A stretch of 64,000 nt of DNA from an uncultured Pseudomonadales bacterium (GTDB lineage: Bacteria > Pseudomonadota > Gammaproteobacteria > Pseudomonadales > Pseudohongiellaceae): the NCBI GenBank assembly GCA_943789485.1, contig CALSUH010000007.1, positions 62,001 through 126,000 of the forward strand, in the 5' to 3' direction. The notes beneath the pieces were generated by a model. It saw only the letters and a program-made list of their open reading frames with translations. It was not told the DNA's origin and searched no databases. This document shows, piece after piece, positions 53,459-61,054 of this stretch (its first letter is position 1; every line of letters begins with the position of its first letter). The position numbers and the translations under genes were made by a program.

Positions 53459-53540
53459 AACTCAGCATCAGAGCAAAGAACAAATGAGAGAGCCGCTAAA
53501 GATAATTTTATGGAAAGGTATTTTATATCAAGGTTCCTTT
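53459..53540 (-). pseudogene. 5' end of another LRR gene copy, start codon lost
   Basis: Read on the minus strand, AAGGAACCTTGATATAAAAT lines up with AAGGAACATTGAAATGAAGC of the living gene, including its ribosome site; the start codon ATG has become ATA (53524-53526). The following codons give KYLSIKLSLAALSFVLCSDA against KHLTINLSLTALSLVLCSGA. Homology fades after about 25 codons, just before the stop of the living LRR gene at 53450. The copy is thus inverted and joined tail-to-tail with the living gene. Confidence 0.75.
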
Positions 53541-53695
53541 GGTAGGCTGCGGCAAGTCAGATTTCTTTCGAGTAGGAAATCTTAGTAACATCAGTGAAGT
53601 CTGAACCTAACTTAATTTGGTTATATGCGGAGTTATATTCCTAGTTATACGCTTAGACCAACCCCCTGCGCGACATCGAACACGAATAGGTATTG

Positions 53696-55057
53696 CTATT
53701 CGTGGCGCAATGCTTCCACAGGATCCATATCCGCAGCACGAATGGAAGGGTAGATACCGAAGATCACACCGATCAGTGCCGAAATGGAGAAAGCCAAGAT
53801 CGGTGCGAGCGGCGTGACTATCGTGGTCATGCCCCAGAACGCAGAGATGATGAATGGAATCACGATTCCTAATACCACACCAATGAGGCCACCCACGCCC
53901 GAAAGAATCACCGCCTCAATCAGGAACTGCATGATGATGTCTTTGCGCTTAGCACCGAGCGCACGACGTATGCCAATCTCCCTGGTTCGCTCGGTCACAC
54001 TGGCAAGCATGATGTTCATGATACCGATGCCGCCGACTAGCAGAGAGATACCAGCGATGGCGCCCGCTACAATCTGATCGCGAAGCGCACTCTCCTCCGC
54101 CTGCCGCAACAGAGCGAGTGGTACCTCTATGGCGTAGTCGATATCCTTGTGTCTGCGCTGCAGGATTTGATCGATGATCTCACCCACCTCGATGACTCCA
54201 TCCTGCCCTTCCACCTGAATTATCGCTTCGTGCAGCTCCACGGTCTCGGATTCGACGCCACCTGCCGTCTGGCGTGTAGTGGTCTCACCGAAACGACTCT
54301 TGGACGAAGTGAAAGGTATAAAAACTCGGCTCGGTGCGGAATTGGAACTGCCTGCCTGATTTTGGCCTAGATTCGAAAACCCCTCAGACTCCATGATGCC
54401 GACAATATTGTAATAGTCGCTGTCGATTCGTATGGTCTTGCCTAGCGGGTTATCTATGGGAAAGAGCGCCTGTGCTACTTCATCGCCAAGCACAACCACA
54501 TTGCCATGATCGCGCATCTCCGACTCACTGAAGAAGCGCCCAGCCCTAAGATTGTAGTTACGCGAGACGGGGTAGTCTACTGACGTGCCGACCACATCGG
54601 TGTTCATATTGAGGCCGCCATTCCACACATTTTTCTTTACAATACGTGACGCAATGACGTTGCTTACGCCAGGAATCGAATTTCGGATGGTGGTAATGTC
54701 GGCTGTGGTTAAGCCGTAGACGATAGCCTGAGGCGGACCGAAGCCGCTGCGACTACTCTCCTCCACCTCGGCAGGTTTCACACTTTTCACGAGTATATTG
54801 CTCGCGCCCAAGTCACGAAATTGTTGCTGCGCCTCGTAGCTTGCGCCCTCACTAACTGCCAGCATGGCGATCACCGCCGCCACACCAATTACGATACCCA
54901 GCACCGTAAGCAGAGATCGCAGCCCATGAGAGTAGATACTCTTAATACCCACTTCGGTAATTTTCTTGAAGCGAATGAAATTGAATCCTGTAACGAGACT
55001 AGGGCTTCTGTTCAAACGCGAACCTAATTTAGGAGAATTAAGCGTTGCGCCGGTCAT
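53696..55057 (-). CDS. ABC transporter permease (MacB/FtsX type)
   Basis: 453 residues from ATG 55057 ([12 protein letters not shown]), chosen because GGTGGAGAGCG sits directly upstream; an in-frame ATG at 55117 lies inside the ATPase gene. One helix at the N-terminus (GLRSLLTVLGIVIGVAAVIAM), a large periplasmic MacB-PCD domain, then three helices with the FtsX text LASVTERTREIGIRRALGAK and GGLIGVVLGIVIPF. It forms a mechanotransmission-type ABC transporter with the ATPase encoded just upstream (overlap about 20 bases), driving substrate from the periplasm through an adaptor and TolC. Last gene of the operon that starts at 59641. Confidence 0.93.
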   Translation of the reverse strand: MTGATLNSPKLGSRLNRSPSLVTGFNFIRFKKITEVGIKSIYSHGLRSLLTVLGIVIGVAAVIAMLAVSEGASYEAQQQFRDLGASNILVKSVKPAEVEESSRSGFGPPQAIVYGLTTADITTIRNSIPGVSNVIASRIVKKNVWNGGLNMNTDVVGTSVDYPVSRNYNLRAGRFFSESEMRDHGNVVVLGDEVAQALFPIDNPLGKTIRIDSDYYNIVGIMESEGFSNLGQNQAGSSNSAPSRVFIPFTSSKSRFGETTTRQTAGGVESETVELHEAIIQVEGQDGVIEVGEIIDQILQRRHKDIDYAIEVPLALLRQAEESALRDQIVAGAIAGISLLVGGIGIMNIMLASVTERTREIGIRRALGAKRKDIIMQFLIEAVILSGVGGLIGVVLGIVIPFIISAFWGMTTIVTPLAPILAFSISALIGVIFGIYPSIRAADMDPVEALRHE

Positions 55058-55784
55058 CGCTCTCCACCAATCCATCACGCAGACAAACCAAGCGCTGCGA
55101 TCTTTCTGCCATTTCATCAGAGTGTGTCACCATGATCAGCGTCTTACCCTGATCATGAAGCTCATCGAATAGATTTAATATTTCCGCGCCGGATTTAGAA
55201 TCGAGGTTTCCTGTAGGCTCATCCGCCAAGATAATTATCGGGTCGACCGCCAATGCCCGCGCGATCGCTACGCGTTGCTGCTGCCCGCCAGAGAGTTCAA
55301 ACGGTTTGTGATCTACCCTGTCGTCCAAACCAACACGAGCTGCTAGCCCCATGGCAATCTCGTGACTGTCTCCCTCGGAATAGCCCTGATAGAATAAAGG
55401 CATCTCGATATTTTCTAAGACATTTAATTGTTGAATAAGATTGTAGGACTGAAAGATGAATCCGAGCCTAGCTCCACGAATGCTAGACAACTCATCGTCT
55501 TCCATCTTCGATGTGTCTTGATCACCGAGGAAGTACTTACCTTCAGTTGGCTGATCCAAACAGCCGAGAATATTCATCAGCGTCGACTTACCACAACCCG
55601 ATGGACCCATGATGCTGATATAGTCGCCTTGATAGAAATCGAGACTGATTCCGTGCAACACCTCAACCGAGAGCGCACCCATATAATAAGTCTTACGGAT
55701 ATCATCCACGCTCGCAACAATATCCTGTCCGCGAATCGCGGTAACATCGCTGTTAGTATTTTCAGATGATTCGGTCTCAAGCAT
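55038..55784 (-). CDS. ABC transporter ATP-binding protein (MacB/LolD type)
   Basis: 248 residues with Walker [10 protein letters not shown] (about 60-68), Q-loop [15 protein letters not shown], signature [15 protein letters not shown], Walker [14 protein letters not shown] and H-loop VTHSDEMAE. It powers the MacB-type permease encoded next. The gene follows the adaptor by 40 bases and overlaps the permease start, so translational coupling is likely. Substrate could be a peptide, lipopeptide, drug or lipoprotein-like molecule. Confidence 0.95.
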   Translation of the reverse strand: MLETESSENTNSDVTAIRGQDIVASVDDIRKTYYMGALSVEVLHGISLDFYQGDYISIMGPSGCGKSTLMNILGCLDQPTEGKYFLGDQDTSKMEDDELSSIRGARLGFIFQSYNLIQQLNVLENIEMPLFYQGYSEGDSHEIAMGLAARVGLDDRVDHKPFELSGGQQQRVAIARALAVDPIIILADEPTGNLDSKSGAEILNLFDELHDQGKTLIMVTHSDEMAERSQRLVCLRDGLVESDDRRNA

Positions 55785-55824
55785 AATTTCGCTCTGTATT
55801 GGCCGGGGTTTCTACTAATGCAAC

Positions 55825-57948
55825 TTATGCGCCGGAGGCATCTCTCAAGCTTTGCTGTGGTGGAAGCAGAAGCACTTCCTCGCCCGCCTCCAATCCACTT
55901 AGGATTTCGATATAGGAATCGGAGAAGGTGCCTACCTCGATTTCTCGGCGCTCAGTTCTACCGCGGTTAGAAACATAGACGACACGCTCGTCGTCGAAGT
56001 AAGTAACCGCCTGAATAGGTACGTAGACAACATCTTCGAGGCTTCGCACCAAAATATCGATCTCAGCACTCATTCCAGGACGCAGCCAATCGTGTGTGCC
56101 ATCAATCTTGATCGTTGTCGGATAGACTTTTAGGTCGGGGTTCATGAAAGAGTTTGCAGAGTCAGCGACGACAGCCACCTTTATGACGACGCCAGTTAAT
56201 TGCTCATCAGGAAAGGCGTCAACTGACACTTTAACCAGTTGACCCACGGCGACGCGCTGCACGGCAGACTCATGGATATTAACCTTGACTGCCATCTCCC
56301 GCATATCTGGAATGGTCAAGATAGATTGTCTCTCTCTAACGGTAGCGCCTTCCTGAATAGCTTCCTGGCTGTTGCTGCGATAACGCATAGAGTTTTGATC
56401 AGCCGCACCGTAGACGACAAGGCCCGGTCGCTGTGCAATGATCGTAGCTAGCTCGATCTGCTCGTTGACATCCATCAGCTTAACTCGCTCAAGATTGAAT
56501 TTTCGCTCAGCAGAGCTATAGCGCGCCGCTTCTTGTGCCTTCTCTGCAATATTTTCTTTTACCTGACGCTGATAACTCATCACCGCGTTCTCATAATCAG
56601 ATAGTTTTTCTTCTGCCTCTTTCGGGAACGTGTACTGAATATATAATTTCAAAGATGTTTCTTCTTGTTCCATCTTATTGTTGGCTTTATTCAGATTTAG
56701 CTCTTCGGCTTCTAATTCTGTTGGCGTTATAAATCCGCGCGATTCTAAGCGTCGCTGCCCCGCGATTCGGTCCCGCGACAATAACAGTTCTTCTTGGGCC
56801 ACTTGTAAATCATCTTGCAGAGATCGCAGCCGTTGCTTTGCCTCGCCGTCTTCCAATATGTTGATATCGGCATACTGTGTGAAGTCGAGCTTACCTCGAA
56901 TCGCCATGTATCCGTCATCCATGAGCAGGTTTGGTTCGGCATCCAGTGTCCTACTAGTGCTCGTAGGCGCAGCTGTTCGCAGAGATAGCGTCTTCGGCTC
57001 GCGCGCTACAGGTGCGCCTGCTTCCGCAGTTGGCCTTGGAGCATCACCGCCGGGTCGCCCACGGCGACCACTAGGCCCGCCTTGACCGCTCTGCCCAAAG
57101 TTTTGCATGCGTTGCAACATGTCTTCAGGCAGTGTGCCGCCATTGTCTGCCATAGCCTGACGAATTCTTTCCTGCATCTGTGGTGGCATGGAATCGAGAT
57201 TGAAAGGTAGCTCTGTCGTAGCTGAGTCAGAGACCGTGTTGGGAGCTGACTCACCGGTTAGTGAGTCAGCTAATTGTGCAGCCTCGAAGTCAGCTTGCTC
57301 GGCACGAGCTAGGCGCTCTTCTATCTCGAGTTGCGCAACAATCTCGGTAACAATATTGCCGCCTAGGAATTTCTCGAAATCCAATCTTGCGAAGCGCATG
57401 TCCTGACGCGCGTCATTTAAGTCCGTCATATTTTGATTTAGTTGAATTTCATATTCTGCTTTGCGTTCTATATAGCTGGCTTCCGCAGTCTCTACTGCGA
57501 TCTCCTGATTGAGTTGCTCGTCGATTAATTGCGACGTATCAAGCTCAACCAATATCTTACCGGCGGTTACATCCGCGGGCGTAACACGATAGCCTTCCTC
57601 AACAATGCTGAGGATCTTCACTCCTTCGCGGCCCTTAACGCGAGACCGAATCTCTTGCGACTGCAAAGCCTCTAAAGACCCGCCTTCCAATACGGTTATA
57701 TCTAGATTTCCGCGTCTAGCTTCGAAAGTAATACTGCCGGCAATAGTGTCACTCGAGTTACCACCGAAAGAAAACAGCAAGCCTACCAAGACCACCACGC
57801 AGGCAGCGATAGCATATTGCGTAGGTTTTTTAGCCGCCAAGAATCGAGCCCTCTGCTCAATAGCTTGCACTCTAACTGGCTCGGGAATTTTTCCCCAAAG
57901 TTGGCTAACAAAAGCATTCTCTATTACACCAGCCTTATCTTGACTCAT
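55825..57948 (-). CDS. Oversized MacA/HlyD-type periplasmic adaptor
   Basis: 707 residues from ATG 57948 (GGAAGG ribosome site), rather than the ATG at 57984. One membrane helix (AIAACVVVLVGLLFSFGG), lipoyl-type half-motifs around LEALQSQEIRSRVKG and VVYGAADQ, a coiled-coil hairpin, and barrel-sandwich and beta-barrel parts (VKVNIHESAVQRVAVGQLVKVS; LRPGMSAEIDILVRS). Inside the hairpin, at about residues 230-325, is a low-complexity insert (DSMPPQMQERIRQAMADNGG, then Gly/Arg/Pro-rich text) that makes the protein nearly twice the size of MacA. It would link the MacB-type pump to the TolC-type channel upstream. Confidence 0.88.
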   Translation of the reverse strand: MSQDKAGVIENAFVSQLWGKIPEPVRVQAIEQRARFLAAKKPTQYAIAACVVVLVGLLFSFGGNSSDTIAGSITFEARRGNLDITVLEGGSLEALQSQEIRSRVKGREGVKILSIVEEGYRVTPADVTAGKILVELDTSQLIDEQLNQEIAVETAEASYIERKAEYEIQLNQNMTDLNDARQDMRFARLDFEKFLGGNIVTEIVAQLEIEERLARAEQADFEAAQLADSLTGESAPNTVSDSATTELPFNLDSMPPQMQERIRQAMADNGGTLPEDMLQRMQNFGQSGQGGPSGRRGRPGGDAPRPTAEAGAPVAREPKTLSLRTAAPTSTSRTLDAEPNLLMDDGYMAIRGKLDFTQYADINILEDGEAKQRLRSLQDDLQVAQEELLLSRDRIAGQRRLESRGFITPTELEAEELNLNKANNKMEQEETSLKLYIQYTFPKEAEEKLSDYENAVMSYQRQVKENIAEKAQEAARYSSAERKFNLERVKLMDVNEQIELATIIAQRPGLVVYGAADQNSMRYRSNSQEAIQEGATVRERQSILTIPDMREMAVKVNIHESAVQRVAVGQLVKVSVDAFPDEQLTGVVIKVAVVADSANSFMNPDLKVYPTTIKIDGTHDWLRPGMSAEIDILVRSLEDVVYVPIQAVTYFDDERVVYVSNRGRTERREIEVGTFSDSYIEILSGLEAGEEVLLLPPQQSLRDASGA

Positions 57949-59641
57949 TAACGCCTTCCTCCCACTGCCCGCTATCGTCGACATACAACAAACCCAAGTC
58001 TCGCCAAAATTCCAACTTCGATATATTGTGATCCACGATCGAGCTAATTAAATCCGTTTGTGCCGCTGTTAGATCGTTCTGCGAATCTACCGTATCCTGA
58101 ATATCTCCTAGCCCTAATTCGGCTCGCAGCTCGGCTTCTTCGACTCGGCGTTCGTTGATCTGAACGCTGGTTAGATTTATTTCATAATTTTTTCTAGCTT
58201 GGTTCATGCGCCGCCAAAGGTCGACTACATCCAATTTAATATTATCCATGTCTAGCAAATAGTTTCGCGTCGCAACTTCGTAGTCGATCAACGCTCGACG
58301 ATAACTATTTCTATCTAACTTGGTATCTAGTGGTAATTCAAAATCGAGCCCAGCCGAATATAAAGCATTCTCAAAATCTAGCTCACCCAAATCACCGTCG
58401 TTGGCATCTGGCACTCTAGCGACAAGGCTCAGGTCCAGTCCTGGCTTCATCGCATTCGCCGCAACCTCGATTTTCCGGGCACGATCCTGAACGCGGTCTA
58501 GCCCATTATACAAGTCCAGACGGGTCTGCACAGCGAGGTCCATGGCCTGTTCGAGGTTAAGATCCGGACTATCCATCCCTGTTTCTGAGATCAGAATCAT
58601 CTCATTGTCGTCAAGGGCTATATTCTCCTCCGCCTTCAGGCCTAGCAGTATCTTGAAATCATCCAGACTTCGCTTGTATCGCGTGATGGAAGAAGTCCAA
58701 CGCAGATCTTGCTGGAGAGATGACTGCTCTAGTCTGCCCACCTGCAATAAGGTGCGCAGCCCCTCTGCCTGAAATGCCTGCTCACGTTCTAGCGATAAGT
58801 TGTTTGCCAGAAGGCCTGCGTAGTTATTTCTAGTAGTCTCTCTGTTCAGTAAGACTGAGTAGTAAGAAGAGGCAACTCGTACCGCAAAGGTCTTTCGAAA
58901 GCGTGTGAAATCTCGCAAACGATAGAGCAGGTCACGCTCCGCCTGCATTAGGTTCTCGGTTTCTATGTCGCTACCGAAGTCTCGCAGCAACGGCTGTGTG
59001 AACGAGCCGATCAGTGCGCCAGTTCCAAGCTCGCTGACATCGCCAGTCAGGAATCGGGTAAAATTATTAGTAAGATTTAAGGCAATTGCCCCGCCACCTT
59101 TAAGTAGATAGCGCGCGCCTAAGCTGGTACTCGCGTCCACTCTCTCACTAGCACTGAGCACGCTCATACCGGTCAAAGCCTGCATGTCGGTAACGAATTG
59201 ATCTTCGGCATCCCATTGGTAGTCCGCACCGCCGCTTGCAGAAAAAACCGGCGTATAGCGATAGCGATCGAAGGTTAGCGCGAGTGCCTCGAGATAGAGT
59301 GCCTCTTTCTGTGTTTGATATGCCTGGCTATGCTGAAAAGCTAAATCCAGTGCGACATTCAGGCTGAGGATATTCGCGCCGAGTTCGCTGTCTGCCTCGT
59401 TGTCTAGGAATTTGTAGCTATCCACATTTATGGGGAGGCTACTCAAATCAATGTCTTTCTCCTCATTAATCCCTATTCTCTGCGTCATCCCAGGAACTAG
59501 ATTGGTCTTCTCTGCTATGGCTTCATAGGTTTCCCTATCCGCATCTTGACGGTAGGAATTAGCCGTACAACTCACCAACGCGCCTCCAGCCAGAAGCACG
59601 ATTGATAATTTAGCTATTTTTTTCAAAGACTTAGCCAGCAT
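57935..59641 (-). CDS. TolC-family outer membrane channel
   Basis: 568 residues, signal with a lipobox-like VSCTAN near residue 25, so it may be a lipoprotein. Two repeats of outer-membrane-efflux (OEP) helical domains with long coiled coils: ALDLAFQHSQAYQTQKEALY and LEQAMDLAVQTRLDLYNGLDRV. Strand regions RYTPVFSASGGADYQWD and GLDLSLVARVPDAN suit the membrane barrel. The stop overlaps the adaptor start. It is the first gene of a four-gene export operon (channel, adaptor, ATPase, permease) that is complete for a MacAB-TolC-like pump. Confidence 0.92.
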   Translation of the reverse strand: MLAKSLKKIAKLSIVLLAGGALVSCTANSYRQDADRETYEAIAEKTNLVPGMTQRIGINEEKDIDLSSLPINVDSYKFLDNEADSELGANILSLNVALDLAFQHSQAYQTQKEALYLEALALTFDRYRYTPVFSASGGADYQWDAEDQFVTDMQALTGMSVLSASERVDASTSLGARYLLKGGGAIALNLTNNFTRFLTGDVSELGTGALIGSFTQPLLRDFGSDIETENLMQAERDLLYRLRDFTRFRKTFAVRVASSYYSVLLNRETTRNNYAGLLANNLSLEREQAFQAEGLRTLLQVGRLEQSSLQQDLRWTSSITRYKRSLDDFKILLGLKAEENIALDDNEMILISETGMDSPDLNLEQAMDLAVQTRLDLYNGLDRVQDRARKIEVAANAMKPGLDLSLVARVPDANDGDLGELDFENALYSAGLDFELPLDTKLDRNSYRRALIDYEVATRNYLLDMDNIKLDVVDLWRRMNQARKNYEINLTSVQINERRVEEAELRAELGLGDIQDTVDSQNDLTAAQTDLISSIVDHNISKLEFWRDLGLLYVDDSGQWEEGVNESR

Positions 59642-59931
59642 TGCACGGTATTTCCACTGAATATCGAATTAACCAGGGAATTATACGCCCTATTCAGCGG
59701 AATCCGTCTATTTTTACGACCGATTGAGCCCTGAGCTAGCGGGATAACAATCTGATTTACATTCATTTTCCGGAAAGCCGAGGTTCAGCCACATTCGGCT
59801 CACTGTTTGCTTGCATCACTTGCTATTATCTGGACACTATCTGGATTCTTCTACGCTTCATAAACACTAAAAGAGCAATGTATTCTAAGCACATCCCTGG
59901 CGAACAAAATAAGAGATGAAAAAGAGGCTAC

Positions 59932-60945
59932 GTGAAATTTAAACCCCTACTCGGATTCGGCGTGTTACTAGCATGCGTTGTCTGGCTGGCGATTCAGAAC
60001 CAAAGCTTACAGCAGCATCTCGATCTAGCGCTGAGTTATCAAAGCCAGCTACAAGAACTCTCCCAGAGCAATGCCCAGCAGCGCCTGCAGTTTGCGAGCG
60101 AGATAAGCGATTTGAACGAGCAGCTCTCCAGCGCGACTGATCAACTGAGTAATCTATCAAGCATCCTGCAAAAAACGCGTCTGCAAGTGGACCCGAATTA
60201 TGACGCCCTCTTGCAACAAGCACGCGATGAAGCCGCGCAGCAGACTAAGCAAAGACAAACGGGCACCAATGGAACAGCATTCGCCGCGTTCACCGACCCA
60301 AAAAACGCACGTACGCGCGCCAATGAAAGCATGCCTAAGTTGTACGACAGTTATTTGAATTCACTCGGTATTCCAGGGACCGAGAGGCAGCGAGTTATGG
60401 AGACACTGGTGAATTTCGGCGCCCAGCGCTACCAAATGTTAGACGCGTTATTAGCCGGGTCAATGACCCCAGATCAGGCCGTCGAGCTGTATGGCGCTAA
60501 TGCGCTATCTGAAAACCTACAGAATTCGCTAACGGCAACTCAGCAAACCGACCTGCGTCAATACGATCTGCTGCTCAAATTCGATACCCTGCGCGAAGTC
60601 TATCAACAGTCCCTGCGAAACACCGGAACAGCTCTGGCGGGTGCTACTCAGGAACAAGTTACTCAGGCATTGATCGATGAAGTCGTCTCTGCGGAGAATA
60701 ATTGGGGCGCATTGGTTGCCGAAGATGGCAGCATGCGCAGTGCGTATAATGGCATGCTAGCCGCTTTTGACCGTGCCCGTGACATTCTAGAGCCGGACCT
60801 CAATACACAGCAACTGGAGCATCTCGACAGGTTTATCGAGACTCAATCCAGCGGCATAGATGTGATACTGGAAGCTTCATCGAACGGTAGCGGCAGAGTG
60901 TCTATCACCCAAGCTCGCGTAGGGCTCGAAAATCTACCCCACTAA
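59932..60945 (+). CDS. Membrane-anchored coiled-coil protein of unknown function
   Basis: 337 residues from GTG 59932. An N-terminal signal anchor (PLLGFGVLLACVVWLAIQNQ) is followed by a heptad-rich coiled coil (about 25-85: LQQHLDLALSYQSQLQELSQ..LNEQLSSATDQLSNLSS), a Gln-rich linker, and an alpha-helical domain with MPKLYDSYLNSLGIPGTERQ and similar helices rich in Gln and Leu. I do not recognise the family. It lies divergent from the TolC gene and upstream of an M16 protease; it could be a periplasmic protease adaptor or scaffold, but this is only inferred from position. Confidence 0.65.
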   Translation: MKFKPLLGFGVLLACVVWLAIQNQSLQQHLDLALSYQSQLQELSQSNAQQRLQFASEISDLNEQLSSATDQLSNLSSILQKTRLQVDPNYDALLQQARDEAAQQTKQRQTGTNGTAFAAFTDPKNARTRANESMPKLYDSYLNSLGIPGTERQRVMETLVNFGAQRYQMLDALLAGSMTPDQAVELYGANALSENLQNSLTATQQTDLRQYDLLLKFDTLREVYQQSLRNTGTALAGATQEQVTQALIDEVVSAENNWGALVAEDGSMRSAYNGMLAAFDRARDILEPDLNTQQLEHLDRFIETQSSGIDVILEASSNGSGRVSITQARVGLENLPH

Positions 60946-61008
60946 TGCTTCAAGACAACTCTGCTGACTTACATTTTTTAGCAGAATACCATACATTAGG
61001 GGGCTTGC

Positions 61009-61026
61009 GACCGCGCGCGCGTGGTC
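61009..61026. promoter_or_regulatory. Near-perfect palindrome in front of the M16 gene
   Basis: GACCGCGCG|CGCGTGGTC is an 18-base palindrome with one mismatched pair, 30 bases before the M16 start codon. It could be an operator or an RNA hairpin near the ribosome site (ACGGAG). The alternating CG run could also favour Z-form DNA. Confidence 0.35.
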
Positions 61027-61054
61027 CTCAATAATCTCATAACGGAGTCTAGAT

